Assembly: GCF_009068765.1 (NCBI RefSeq)
Contig: NZ_CP035534.1
Coordinates: 1,736,001 to 1,800,000, forward strand
Reading direction: 5' to 3'
DNA length: 64,000 bases
Source of the DNA: Sulfurimonas hydrogeniphila
GTDB lineage: Bacteria; Campylobacterota; Campylobacteria; Campylobacterales; Sulfurimonadaceae
The position numbers and the translations under genes were made by a program. The notes beneath the pieces are model-generated. The model saw nothing but the letters and a program-made list of their open reading frames with translations, was not told where the DNA came from and made no database searches. This document shows, one piece after another, positions 38,995 through 48,654 of the stretch; the stretch's first letter is position 1, and every line of letters starts with the position of its first letter.

Positions 38995-39558
38995 ATGAAG
39001 AACATAGCTATACTTTCATCGCATAACGGAAGCGGTCTCGATGCCATCTTTGAAGCTGTCAATGCAGGAATTTTATCGCTCAACATTGCCTTGGTTATTT
39101 CAAACAACACAGATGCCAAGGTTTTGCAAAAAGCAAAAAAATATGGGCTTACATGTAAACTTGTCAATGCAAAGACAGATACGGATCCTGATAAAACTAT
39201 TTACCGGCTGCTGAAAGAGTATCAATGCGAATATGTTTTTTTATCAGGTTACATGAAAAAGCTCTCTCCTTCGCTGACATCCAGTTTTACAATAATCAAT
39301 TCGCATCCCTCTCTACTGCCAAAATATGGCGGTGCCGGCATGTATGGACGCTTTGTACATGAAGCTGTCATAAAAAACAGAGAAAAAACAAGCGGTGTCA
39401 CTATTCATGAAGTCAATGAAAATTATGATGAGGGAAAAATCATCTTGCAAAAATCATTACAAATACTCCCTGAAGAGACGGTTGATTCACTTGAGAAAAA
39501 AATCAAAACCCTGGAAAAAAAAGCAATAGTTGAAGGGCTTGCTCTGTGTTTGAAATAG
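38995..39558 (+). CDS. purN: Phosphoribosylglycinamide formyltransferase
   Basis: A 187-residue enzyme that formylates glycinamide ribonucleotide with 10-formyl-THF in purine synthesis. Seen: SSHNGSGLDAI, the catalytic His in NSHPSLLPKYGG with preceding Asn, and the SGVTIHEVNENYDEGKII segment with the catalytic Asp. The start follows the mraY stop by five bases; an earlier in-frame start would overlap mraY without family similarity. Confidence 0.94.
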   Translation: MKNIAILSSHNGSGLDAIFEAVNAGILSLNIALVISNNTDAKVLQKAKKYGLTCKLVNAKTDTDPDKTIYRLLKEYQCEYVFLSGYMKKLSPSLTSSFTIINSHPSLLPKYGGAGMYGRFVHEAVIKNREKTSGVTIHEVNENYDEGKIILQKSLQILPEETVDSLEKKIKTLEKKAIVEGLALCLK

Positions 39559-40144
39559 CAGAGTACATAGGCATTATCGCTTTTTCAATGAGTGGCTTTT
39601 TTGTGGCAACCAGAAACAGGCTTGATCTGCTCGGTGTATTAGTCGCTACATTTCTAACGGCTCTTGGCGGCGGGATCATGAGAGATGTTACCGTAGCAAA
39701 AATTCCTTTTACTTTTTCGCATAACTATCCGGCACTGATTGTCATCTCTGTTTTGCTGCTTCTTATCATTTTTAAATTTCATCACCGCAACTCTATCGAG
39801 AACAAAGCTCTTTTTATTTTAAGTGACTCTATCGGTCTGGTCTCATTCAGTATCTCGGGGGCACTGATCGCCATAGAGAGCAGTTTCAATCTCACAGGCA
39901 TTATTGCCATGTCCTTTCTGACCGCAGTAGGGGAGGAATTGCACGTGATGTCATCATCAACGAAGTACCTTTTGTTTTAAAAACAGGTTTTTACGGAACA
40001 GTTTCTATTCTTATTGCCGTTATTTTATATGCACTGCATACTTTACATGTAACCACGTATACAAATATTTCTATCCTCTTTTTTGCTGCACTGACCCTTA
40101 GGCTTATTGCCTACTATGCCAAATGGTCTATCCCTTTACGATAA
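39546..40144 (+). pseudogene. TRIC/UPF0126-family membrane protein gene, broken by one frameshift
   Basis: The gene encodes two repeats of the TRIC (trimeric intracellular cation channel) fold, about six to seven helices. Repeat 1 carries FLTALGGGIMRDV. Repeat 2 should carry FLTAVGGGIARDV, but its frame shifts at the four-base G run 39930-39933. Adding one G restores a 199-residue protein, normal for the family, to a TAA at 40144. As written, translation ends at 39980 after 144 residues. The start is GTG, overlapping purN by 13 bases. Family members conduct cations or transport small metabolites. Confidence 0.85.
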
Positions 40145-40208
40145 CATTTATCATTAAGCTAAAAAAGAGTACCATTTACCTGATTTTAAAATAAAAACAG
40201 GGTTAGAT

Positions 40209-42908
40209 ATGAAAAACAGCTGGCATGCTCTTCATCAAAAAAAGATATTGGAAACCTTAAGCTCGGATTTGAATAAAGGACTTCAAGAAGATGAGGCAAT
40301 AAAAAGGTACAAACAATATGGTCCGAATCTTTTAAGTGTCAAAAAAACAAAATCTGCACTCCTTCGTTTTTTAAGTCAATTCAATCAGGCACTGGTCTAT
40401 ATTTTGCTGGCGGCTATTGTCATAAAAATATATCTGGGTGCCTACGTTGATGCCAGTGTGATCTTTGGTGTTGTTTTGCTCAATGCCATCATAGGATTCA
40501 TCCAGGAGAACAAAGCACTCAATGCACTGGCCGCTTTGTCAGAGTCTTTAGTTACAGTAAGCACTGTGTTGCGTGGCGGAAAAAAACAGCAGATTGATGC
40601 AAAAAAACTTGTGGTTGGAGATATTGTGTTGCTGCAGTCAGGAGACAAAGTCCCTGCTGATATGCGGCTTCTCTCATCCCGTGAACTGCAGATAGACGAA
40701 TCCGCCCTTACAGGAGAATCAACCCCTGTTTCAAAAACAAATACAATACTTCCCGAAGATGTTTCTCTTGCGGATCGTACCAATATGCTCTATTCGTCAA
40801 CTTTTGTCACATACGGTACAGGCACAGGCGTTGTTGTTGCAACAGGCGATGAGACAGAAATAGGTCATATTTCAAAACTGCTTAATGATGCAACCGTATT
40901 GGATACTCCTTTGACTCGTAAAATATCCAAATTCAGTCATCTCTTGTTATTGGTAATTCTCTTTTTGGCAACAGTCACATTTGCTGTAGGGCTATGGCAC
41001 GGTAAATCCTGGGAAGAGTTGTTTATGGCATCCATTGCACTGAGTGTTGCCATGATACCCGAAGGTCTGCCTGCTGTTATGACAATTATCTTGGCTATCG
41101 GTGTCGCACGCATGGCAAAACGAAATACAATCATTCGCCATCTTCCGGCTGTAGAAACCCTGGGAAGCACCACAATAATCTGTTCAGACAAAACAGGGAC
41201 ATTGACACGCAATGAAATGACCGTCCAGGAACTCTACTGCGCAAATGAGAAATTTGAGATAAGCGGAGTCGGGTATTCACCCGATGGAGAGATCCTCCAA
41301 GAAAACAAAAATTATGACAGCGGCAAGAACCGGACCCTTTTGGAACTCTTCAAAGCAGGAGTTTTATGCAATGATTCCAGACTCAAAAAGAGTGAAAAGG
41401 CATGGAGCATAGAAGGAGATCCTACGGAGGGAGCATTGCTGGTCTGTGCAAAAAAAGCGGCAATAGACACTGACGCATTAAGAGCTGACATGCCAAGGAT
41501 AGATGCGATCCCCTTTGAATCGCAATATCAGTATATGGCAACTCTGCATTTTGACAAAAAAACAAACAAATATATCATTTATGTAAAAGGTTCTGCAGAG
41601 AGTATTACCCAGCGATGCAGTACTGTTTTGGATATAAACGGTGAGCCTGTCCCTCTCGATGAGAATGACATTTTTATGCAGGTGGAGTCTATGGCAAAAA
41701 AAGGCTTAAGGGTCTTGGCCTTTGCCAGACTTGTCATAGAGCACAAAATAACCCTCGAACATGAACATATCTCTCACAATTTGGAGTTTATCGGTCTTCA
41801 GGGTATGATAGATCCGCCAAGAGAAGAGGCAATAATTTCGATTGAAGCATGCAAAACGGCAGGCATAGATGTAAAAATGATTACAGGGGACCATGCCATA
41901 ACAGCCACAGCAATTGCCAGGAAGATGGGATTAATCCATTCTGCGCAAAAAGATGAAAGCAGTGTCGTCATTACAGGAAATGCACTGAATAATTTACAAG
42001 AAAAAGAAATGCTCGAAGCTTCAAAAAATGCTTCGGTATTTGCCAGAGTAACACCGGAACAAAAACTGCGTATCGTCGAAGCCCTCCAAAGGAACAATGA
42101 AATTATTGCAATGACAGGAGACGGTGTCAATGATGCCCCTGCGCTTCGCAGAGCCGATATCGGAATTGCTATGGGGATCACAGGGACAGAAGTTGCCAAG
42201 GAAGCGGCAGATATGGTACTGACTGATGATAATTTTGCTTCTATAGAGGCAGCTGTCGAAGAGGGACGGGCTGTACTGGAAAATATTATCAAGTTTATCG
42301 GTTTCATATTGGCAACAAATCTTGGAGAGGGGCTTGTCATCATGGTTGCTATTTTAGCAAATGTCACACTCCCGATTCTTCCTGTTCAGGCCTTGTGGAT
42401 CAACATGACAGCTGCAGTTTTTCTCGGACTGGCTCTGGCATTTGAACCGCAGGAACCAGGTTTGATGCAAAAACCGCCGCATCCGCCATCTGCTCCGATA
42501 CTAAGAAAAGAGATGCTGATTCGTATCTTTTTGGTGGGTACTATGCTCCTTGGCGGCTCTTTTGGCTTATTTGAACTGGCACTCATGCACGGAAACAGTT
42601 TGGAAGAGGCCCGAACAATAGCAGTCAATGTATTTGCCGTTGGAGAATCTTTTTATTTGCTCAATTCCCGTTCACTGCGTTTTTCCATATTTAAGCTGGG
42701 ACTCTTCAGCAATCTCTGGATATGGATCGGTATTTTTTGCATGATAGGCGCTTCTGTTGCCCTGACATATCTGCCAATTATGAATAAAATGTTTCATACT
42801 GCACCGATCAGTTTGCATGACTGGCTCAATATATTTGCCGTTGGAGTGCTGATTTATGTTACAGTTGCCATTGAAAAAATAGTTCGGCAGCGGTATTCAA
42901 GCATATAA
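40209..42908 (+). CDS. P2-type cation-transporting ATPase (Ca2+-ATPase-like)
   Basis: An 899-residue P-type ATPase. Domain order is normal: N-terminal cation-ATPase domain, actuator domain with LTGESTPV, helix 4 with IPEGLPAVM, phosphorylation site CSDKTGTLTRNEM with the acceptor Asp, nucleotide domain and hinge TGDGVNDAPAL, then six C-terminal helices. PEGLP in helix 4 places it in the P2 group (Ca2+, Na+/K+ or H+-like). The exact ion cannot be told from this. It has no heavy-metal-binding N-terminal domain. It stands alone, 45 bases before the export cluster. Confidence 0.93.
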   Translation: MKNSWHALHQKKILETLSSDLNKGLQEDEAIKRYKQYGPNLLSVKKTKSALLRFLSQFNQALVYILLAAIVIKIYLGAYVDASVIFGVVLLNAIIGFIQENKALNALAALSESLVTVSTVLRGGKKQQIDAKKLVVGDIVLLQSGDKVPADMRLLSSRELQIDESALTGESTPVSKTNTILPEDVSLADRTNMLYSSTFVTYGTGTGVVVATGDETEIGHISKLLNDATVLDTPLTRKISKFSHLLLLVILFLATVTFAVGLWHGKSWEELFMASIALSVAMIPEGLPAVMTIILAIGVARMAKRNTIIRHLPAVETLGSTTIICSDKTGTLTRNEMTVQELYCANEKFEISGVGYSPDGEILQENKNYDSGKNRTLLELFKAGVLCNDSRLKKSEKAWSIEGDPTEGALLVCAKKAAIDTDALRADMPRIDAIPFESQYQYMATLHFDKKTNKYIIYVKGSAESITQRCSTVLDINGEPVPLDENDIFMQVESMAKKGLRVLAFARLVIEHKITLEHEHISHNLEFIGLQGMIDPPREEAIISIEACKTAGIDVKMITGDHAITATAIARKMGLIHSAQKDESSVVITGNALNNLQEKEMLEASKNASVFARVTPEQKLRIVEALQRNNEIIAMTGDGVNDAPALRRADIGIAMGITGTEVAKEAADMVLTDDNFASIEAAVEEGRAVLENIIKFIGFILATNLGEGLVIMVAILANVTLPILPVQALWINMTAAVFLGLALAFEPQEPGLMQKPPHPPSAPILRKEMLIRIFLVGTMLLGGSFGLFELALMHGNSLEEARTIAVNVFAVGESFYLLNSRSLRFSIFKLGLFSNLWIWIGIFCMIGASVALTYLPIMNKMFHTAPISLHDWLNIFAVGVLIYVTVAIEKIVRQRYSSI

Positions 42909-42953
42909 AGCAGTTTTGTATGGCATAATTTAGATTTAGGGGCAAAAAACAAC

Positions 42954-43916
42954 ATGACAAACGAAGAAATTTTTAGTAATGTTTTCAAGCAGCTCAAAAG
43001 TATTGCATCAAAAGATAAAAAAAATATTTTTTATCTTCTGTACTATTCTGTTATTGAAGCAATTTTACTGCTTGTGAGTCCGTTGACCTCAGCATTTATT
43101 ATTAACAGCGTACTGGCGCATGCTTCTATCTCCATCACTGTCTTAAGCATTGTCGTAATTGTCATTTTTTCACTTATTGCAATTTTGCAAGTCATAAAAG
43201 AGTACATCATAGAAAAATTTGAACAAAAAATATTTGTAAAAAATGCCATTAAAGTCTCTGAACTTGCGATCAACAATAAAAACAACCTTCAAAACAAAGA
43301 TAAAATCGACAAATATATGAACTACTTTTTTGATGTTGTACACATACAGAAACTTTTTCCGATTTTGCTCCTCAATGGTTCCAGCCTTATTATCAAGGTT
43401 GTCATAAGCCTGCTGCTTCTTCTTCTGTTTGATGTTTCCTTCTTTGTACTGGGCGTGGTTTTTATAATTATATTTGCGATTATGATTTTATTTTTAGGAA
43501 GAAAAAGCCCAAAAAATGCAGTCGCACGGTCTGATGCAAAACATAATGCCATATACTTTTTGCAAAGTATTCCCTTCTTAAACGATACAAGCCAAAGCAT
43601 ATCATCCAGACTGGATGGATATCTGACAAAATACATTTCAAAAAGACAGCAAATGTTTGCAATAATCATCAAACAGGTTGCGCTTACTTTTGTTACAGAA
43701 GGATTTATTTTGGCATCCTTCTTCATTTTGGGCGGTTATCTTGTTTTTGAAGGCATTGTCCCTATTGGAGAGTTCGTTGCAGCTGAGATCCTCATTATCT
43801 CTGTTGTCGGTGCCCTAAAAGAGTTTATTGAAAAAATAGATTATATTTATGACATGATTGAGGGTTTTTACAAAATCGACAAACTCTCTAAAGTCTTTGA
43901 AAGTGAAGAAACGTGA
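42954..43916 (+). CDS. ABC exporter-like membrane protein lacking an ATPase domain
   Basis: A 320-residue protein with about six predicted helices arranged like the type-1 ABC exporter membrane domain: helix pairs near residues 25-70, 140-180 and 240-285, with long charged loops between. The nucleotide-binding domain that normally follows in one chain is absent. The stop codon overlaps the HlyD-type gene start by four bases, and no Walker A motif was found in any frame nearby. The next two genes encode a HlyD adaptor and a TolC outer membrane protein. It either borrows an ATPase from elsewhere or works without one. Confidence 0.7.
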   Translation: MTNEEIFSNVFKQLKSIASKDKKNIFYLLYYSVIEAILLLVSPLTSAFIINSVLAHASISITVLSIVVIVIFSLIAILQVIKEYIIEKFEQKIFVKNAIKVSELAINNKNNLQNKDKIDKYMNYFFDVVHIQKLFPILLLNGSSLIIKVVISLLLLLLFDVSFFVLGVVFIIIFAIMILFLGRKSPKNAVARSDAKHNAIYFLQSIPFLNDTSQSISSRLDGYLTKYISKRQQMFAIIIKQVALTFVTEGFILASFFILGGYLVFEGIVPIGEFVAAEILIISVVGALKEFIEKIDYIYDMIEGFYKIDKLSKVFESEET

Positions 43917-45193
43917 AAAAATACAAATCATTGGAACTCGTCGAACCACATAAGTTTATAAAACACTGGATGCTTATTACCTTCTCTATTATATCAATTT
44001 TCATAGTTTTGCTTTTTTTGCCATGGCAACAAACTGTTTTCGGTATAGGAAAAGTAATCGCATTAAACCCTACTGAACGGGAGTACAACATAGTTGCAAC
44101 CGTTGATGGCGTAATAGAGAAGTTTTATGTGCAAGAAAATCAGGAAGTCAAAAAAGGGGAACTTCTTTTTTCAATGAGAGATTTGGACAAAGATTATCTG
44201 CAAAGGCTCCAGGATATCCAACAGCAGACACAAAACCAGATAAGCAATCTTACAATTAAACTTGAAAATCTAAAAAACAACCTCACCAATCAAAAAGAAA
44301 ACCTTGAAAACAAAATGAAAGCTTTTACTACAAAAATATCACAGCAAAGAAACAAAATCCTTGCTCTGCAGGAGAAAAAAACCGCACTGACCAACCAGGA
44401 AAAAATTGCCTTTATCAACTTTAAAAGAACGCAAAAACTTTTTCAAGACGGTATAGAATCAAAAAGAGCACTGGAGGTACAAAACAATGCGTACATATCA
44501 ACCAAAGCAGAACTTTCAATAATAAACACAAAAATAGAAAATGCCTACAAAGAGATATCAGTACTCCAAAATGAAAAAGATGCGATTTTCAATACACTGA
44601 CACAAAAGATAAACACCATAAAAAACAGATTGCTGGAAACAAAGAACAGCATAAATACACTTAAAAAGAATCTGCAAAACGAAAGTGTAAAACTTCTGCG
44701 CTATGAGAATAAAGACATTAAAGCCAAATCGGATGGTTATGTGGTCAGAATCTATCAAAATGACACAAACAAACTTCTCAAAAAAGGGGAGAAGATTCTC
44801 TTTTTTGTTCCAAAAGTAACAACAAGGGCCATCCGCCTTGAAGTCTCCAACTTCAATATGCCGCTTATTAAAAAAGGACTTGAAGCCCGTATAATATTTT
44901 ACGGATGGCCCGCTCTGCAGATTTCCGGATGGCCAAAAATCTCTCACGGAACATACGGCGGAAAAATTGCCACAACAGAACAAACGGCATATGATCAGAA
45001 TAACTACTATGCACTTGTTGTAGAAAATGAAAAAGACAGCAAATGGCCTCCGTCACATCTTTTAAGAAACGGAACACAGGCAAAGATATGGGTACGGCTC
45101 TCAACGGTTCCTATCTGGTATGAAATATGGAGACTCATATCGGCACAACCGCCAAAAATGGTCCATGTAAAAATAGATGAATCGAGTTTTTAA
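43913..45193 (+). CDS. HlyD-family periplasmic adaptor (membrane fusion protein)
   Basis: A 426-residue adaptor: one N-terminal membrane helix (about residues 21-41), the biotinyl/lipoyl half-motif around DGVIEKFYVQENQEVKKGELLF, a long coiled-coil hairpin (about 95-265, rich in Lys, Gln, Asn) and a beta-barrel C-terminal part with second lipoyl half AKSDGYVVRIYQ. It should bridge the inner membrane protein upstream to TolC downstream. The start is GTG, overlapping the upstream stop. A SGWPKISHG/TYGGKI segment suits type I secretion adaptors more than RND efflux adaptors. Confidence 0.85.
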   Translation: MKKYKSLELVEPHKFIKHWMLITFSIISIFIVLLFLPWQQTVFGIGKVIALNPTEREYNIVATVDGVIEKFYVQENQEVKKGELLFSMRDLDKDYLQRLQDIQQQTQNQISNLTIKLENLKNNLTNQKENLENKMKAFTTKISQQRNKILALQEKKTALTNQEKIAFINFKRTQKLFQDGIESKRALEVQNNAYISTKAELSIINTKIENAYKEISVLQNEKDAIFNTLTQKINTIKNRLLETKNSINTLKKNLQNESVKLLRYENKDIKAKSDGYVVRIYQNDTNKLLKKGEKILFFVPKVTTRAIRLEVSNFNMPLIKKGLEARIIFYGWPALQISGWPKISHGTYGGKIATTEQTAYDQNNYYALVVENEKDSKWPPSHLLRNGTQAKIWVRLSTVPIWYEIWRLISAQPPKMVHVKIDESSF

Positions 45194-46537
45194 ATGCAGA
45201 TAAAAAGCTTGCTTATCGTTCTTTTATGCAGTTACGGTTTTGCCCAGGAAGTATTTATCCAAAAAGACATCATAAACTATTTTAATGAAAAAAACCCTTT
45301 TTACTACGAAAAAGTGGGTGATATTTACATTAAAGAATACAATGAAATTTTCTACAAGGGTGCTTTTGATATAAAACTTGATGCAAACTATGAAAAAAAA
45401 GAGTACCCGCTCTCTACAGCAGAGTTTACAAAAGCAGGACTCAGGCAGTCTCTTGGAAACGGAGTGGAATTTTCAGCCGCATACAGAAAAGCAACAGGAA
45501 CACAAGAGTACAACAACATAAAAACATCCAAAGAGGGAGAAGCCATTGTCAACCTGCATCTTCCAGTTTTCAATATCATTAACAGCATCAGCAAAAACCA
45601 AAAGAATCTCTCTCTTGCCCAACAAAAGACAAAAATAGCAAAACTGCAATCACAGGACAAAATCATCAAATTTTATCTTGATGTATCAAAGCTCTATTAT
45701 AAACTTTTACTTCACAAAGAACTGCTCCAAGCAAACAGAGAACTTCTCAACAAAGCATATATTAATTTTGCGTTTATTGACAAAAGTATTCAAACCGGAA
45801 AATTGCCGCAAATAGCATTAACAGAGATAGAAAGTGAAATTATCAACAGAAAACAGAGAGTTGTACTGACAAATATGCAGTTTCAAAAAGTTTTTTACTC
45901 TTTTTTGCAATATCTCAATATTAGCAAAAAAGATTTTGATGCCAAGTATACACTTCCGGAATTGCCAAAGCAAAGTTCTTTGGAGCTGCTGCAGGATCAA
46001 GCAGTTCAAACAGCCTTTAAAAACAGTTTGCTTCTCAAAGCGTTACATGTAAAGGAAAAAGAAATAACAATTAAACAAAAGTACAATGAAGTCAAAAAGT
46101 ACCCAAAACTGGATGTCAATTTTTATGGTGTCTATGATTTGCAATACAAAGAAGGGTACAAAGCTACTTTTGATTTCAATCTTCCTTTACAGCGAAGTTC
46201 CTACAAAGGACAAAAAGGTGCCTATACAAAAGAAACGCTTTTGCTGCAAAACAGGATAGCACTCCAAAAGAGCAAACTAAGAACGGCCATCATTACAGTA
46301 CTGCAGGAGATAAAAACAAAAAAAGAGATTATAAATCTTGCAAAAAAAGAGGTGACTCTTAAACAGAAAGTTGAAGATGCGCAAAGAAGACGCTACAAGC
46401 TTGGCATAGGAAACCTGCTTACGCTCAACCAAAGAGAGATCATAACACTTCAGGCAAAACAAAAACTCCTCAGTGAATACTATAAACTTATAGAAAAAGA
46501 GCTGGAATTAAAATACATTCTAAGGGAGCCGCTGTGA
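45194..46537 (+). CDS. TolC-family outer membrane efflux protein
   Basis: A 447-residue outer membrane channel. The signal peptide (about residues 1-18) ends in GFAQEV. The body shows the two long helical repeats of the OEP family, rich in Lys/Gln, with TGKLPQIALTEIES in the first and RYKLGIGNLLTLNQRE in the second. It starts directly after the HlyD stop, completing a tripartite envelope-spanning export set. Confidence 0.85.
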   Translation: MQIKSLLIVLLCSYGFAQEVFIQKDIINYFNEKNPFYYEKVGDIYIKEYNEIFYKGAFDIKLDANYEKKEYPLSTAEFTKAGLRQSLGNGVEFSAAYRKATGTQEYNNIKTSKEGEAIVNLHLPVFNIINSISKNQKNLSLAQQKTKIAKLQSQDKIIKFYLDVSKLYYKLLLHKELLQANRELLNKAYINFAFIDKSIQTGKLPQIALTEIESEIINRKQRVVLTNMQFQKVFYSFLQYLNISKKDFDAKYTLPELPKQSSLELLQDQAVQTAFKNSLLLKALHVKEKEITIKQKYNEVKKYPKLDVNFYGVYDLQYKEGYKATFDFNLPLQRSSYKGQKGAYTKETLLLQNRIALQKSKLRTAIITVLQEIKTKKEIINLAKKEVTLKQKVEDAQRRRYKLGIGNLLTLNQREIITLQAKQKLLSEYYKLIEKELELKYILREPL

Positions 46538-46595
46538 ATCTTTTTAAAATATTGAGAAAAAAGTGTACAATGTTATTATACAAGGTGGTCATACT

Positions 46596-47117
46596 ATGAA
46601 AAATATTCAGATTGGAACCCGTTTTCTCTTTGTTCTTTCCAAAAGAATGTTTTTATTTTTTATTATTTGGATAATACTGGCAGACGGCGACATCTCTTCT
46701 CTTTGGATTGGCGTTCCTGCTGTATTGCTCTCATCCATAATCAGTCTTATCCTTGTTCCTCCTGTCTTTTGGAACTTTACTGCATTCCTGAAATTTATTC
46801 CGTTTTATCTTATACGCTCTCTTTTGGGAGGATTTGATGTCATGTTGCGTGTTTTTCATCCGGCTCTTCCGATAAACCCTGGTTTGCTAAAGTATCAGCT
46901 GCATCTTCCAAAAGGAGTACAGCAGGATATGATTGTCAATGTATTAAACCTGCTTCCGGGTACACTTTCAGTAGAAATTGAAAATAATTTGTTGTTGATT
47001 CATGTTTTGGATATTGGCAAAAATATCAAACAAGAGGTCCTGCTCATTGAAGATTATATCAATGAGATATTTTCCAAAAAGACCAACACTCAAGGTAGTT
47101 CAAATGAAAAGATTTAA
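46596..47117 (+). CDS. Na+/H+ antiporter (Mrp-type) subunit E
   Basis: A 173-residue membrane protein of the MnhE/MrpE family: two to three N-terminal helices, then a cytosolic domain with NVLNLLPGTLSVEI, the family signature, and HVLDIG. The AAGGTGG ribosome-binding site supports this ATG over an upstream GTG. It opens the antiporter operon, 58 bases after the TolC gene, with a TACAAT/TATTAT stretch between that could be its promoter. Subunit E does not form the ion path but is needed for assembly in studied Mrp complexes. Confidence 0.88.
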   Translation: MKNIQIGTRFLFVLSKRMFLFFIIWIILADGDISSLWIGVPAVLLSSIISLILVPPVFWNFTAFLKFIPFYLIRSLLGGFDVMLRVFHPALPINPGLLKYQLHLPKGVQQDMIVNVLNLLPGTLSVEIENNLLLIHVLDIGKNIKQEVLLIEDYINEIFSKKTNTQGSSNEKI

Positions 47118-48078
47118 AAACATACTCTGCATTATTGAAGATACACAAGCGAGCCAAAGCATTTTGCAACGCGCTGTCAAGTTGGCAACAGACAATCAGG
47201 CAAAACTGACAGTTGCGAGTGTTATTAGCAACTCAAAAGCCAGTTTTGGTATTTTGAAAAACTTTTTGGATATGGATGTAAAAACTCTTTTAAAAAAAGA
47301 AAAAACAAAAGAGCTTAAAGATTTGACACAGACTGTTTCAAACCAGTCAGATATTAAAATTAAAGTATTTTTCGGAACACCTTTTTATGAGATAATCTAT
47401 CATGTTTTGCTAGACAATTATGATCTGGTCATCAAAATGCCGGAAAATGCAAGTTGGATGCATCGATTGTTCGGGAGCAATGATATGCATCTTTTACGAA
47501 AATGTCCATGTCCGGTTTGGTTTATCAAAAAAAACAGCCCTGAATCTTTCAATCATATCATGGCTGCTGTCGATGTAAATATTGACACTGAAACGGAAGA
47601 AGAACCAGATACACAGGAAAAGCTAAACCATCAAATTCTTCAAATAGCAAGCTCTCTTGCTGTCAGCGAGTTAGCCCAATTACATGTACTGCATGTATGG
47701 GATGCTCCAGAAACAGCACTCATGCAGGGTGCATTTATAAAGATGCCGGATTCAGAAGTTATTAAATATGCACAGGAGATGCAGCATCTGCATGATTCAA
47801 AGCTGCAAGCACTCTTACGTGATGCAGCACATACGCAAATCGGTGATATGTTAAAATTTCTAAAACCGAATATTCATCTGCTGCGAGGTTTGCCAAATAA
47901 AATCATTCCCCAGTTTGCCCAAAAACTGCAAATTGATTTGATTGTTATGGGCACTGTCGCGCGAACAGGTTTGGCCGGAGTCATTATGGGAAATACAGCA
48001 GAAGACATACTCAACCAGATAGACTGTTCGGTTCTTGCCATCAAGCCTCCGGGATTTAAAACTCCTATATCCCTGTAG
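47104..48078 (+). CDS. Universal stress protein with two UspA domains
   Basis: A 324-residue tandem UspA protein. The second domain ends with VMGTVARTGLAGVIMGNTAE, which has the G-x2-G-x9-G-N/S/T-like ATP-binding pattern. The first domain lacks a clear version of it and is probably degenerate. It has no membrane segment and should be cytosolic. The ATG lies 14 bases before the end of subunit E and has AAGGT upstream, so it is a true member of the antiporter operon. This suggests nucleotide- or stress-dependent control of the complex. Confidence 0.88.
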   Translation: MKRFKNILCIIEDTQASQSILQRAVKLATDNQAKLTVASVISNSKASFGILKNFLDMDVKTLLKKEKTKELKDLTQTVSNQSDIKIKVFFGTPFYEIIYHVLLDNYDLVIKMPENASWMHRLFGSNDMHLLRKCPCPVWFIKKNSPESFNHIMAAVDVNIDTETEEEPDTQEKLNHQILQIASSLAVSELAQLHVLHVWDAPETALMQGAFIKMPDSEVIKYAQEMQHLHDSKLQALLRDAAHTQIGDMLKFLKPNIHLLRGLPNKIIPQFAQKLQIDLIVMGTVARTGLAGVIMGNTAEDILNQIDCSVLAIKPPGFKTPISL

Positions 48079-48086
48079 GTATGCAA

Positions 48087-48368
48087 ATGATGAATATTAT
48101 CTATACAGGTCTTGTAGTATTTTTGTTTCTAAACCTTATTGCAGGCATATGGCGTCTTGCCTATGGTCCGACAAATGAAGACAGAATCTTGGCATCACAG
48201 TTATTTGGTACGATTGCCATCATTATTTTGCTTTTGCTTTCGCAAATAAACGGACATGCCGCTTTGCGCAACATAGCACTGCTTTTTGCTTCACTCGCTG
48301 CTGTCACTGCAATAGCCTTTGTCCAAAGCAGTAGCAGAAAAAAACACAAAAGGCATGAAAATGATTGA
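48087..48368 (+). CDS. Mrp-type antiporter subunit F
   Basis: A 93-residue three-helix protein of the MnhF/MrpF family, with the LAYGPTNEDRILASQ segment between helices 1 and 2 that is diagnostic. Of three clustered ATGs, the second has TAGG at seven-base spacing and is used here; the first would be only two residues longer. It overlaps subunit G by eight bases. Confidence 0.88.
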   Translation: MMNIIYTGLVVFLFLNLIAGIWRLAYGPTNEDRILASQLFGTIAIIILLLLSQINGHAALRNIALLFASLAAVTAIAFVQSSSRKKHKRHEND

Positions 48369-48654
48369 CATTCTCTCTATCATATTTCTCCTGTTCGGAG
48401 CAGTTTTCTTTTTAGCCGGCACAGTCGGGCTTTTACGGCTGCCGGATGTTTATACCCGATTGCATGCTTTGACAAAAGCTGACAATATCGGTGTCGGTTT
48501 CATTGTACTTGCACTCTGTTTGCAGGCAGATTCGTTCTTTGAGATAGAAAAACTGCTGCTTATCTGGTTTTTGGTTTTTTTGGCAGGAGCAGGTGTCTCA
48601 CATTTAATCGCAAAAAACGCATTTCGCAACGGAATAAAAATATGGAAACGTTAG
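48361..48654 (+). CDS. Mrp-type antiporter subunit G
   Basis: A 97-residue protein of the MnhG/MrpG family with three helices. The signature LLRLPDVYTRLHALTKADNIG between helices 1 and 2 is complete. An AAGG lies seven bases before the ATG chosen; another ATG two codons earlier is too close to that site. It overlaps the MbhD-like gene by 13 bases. Confidence 0.9.
   Translation: MIDILSIIFLLFGAVFFLAGTVGLLRLPDVYTRLHALTKADNIGVGFIVLALCLQADSFFEIEKLLLIWFLVFLAGAGVSHLIAKNAFRNGIKIWKR

Noticed and set aside
42954-43916. ABC protein truncated by a frameshift that hides an ATPase domain
   Set aside because: No Walker A, signature or Walker B motif appears in any frame after it; the HlyD gene starts inside its stop codon.
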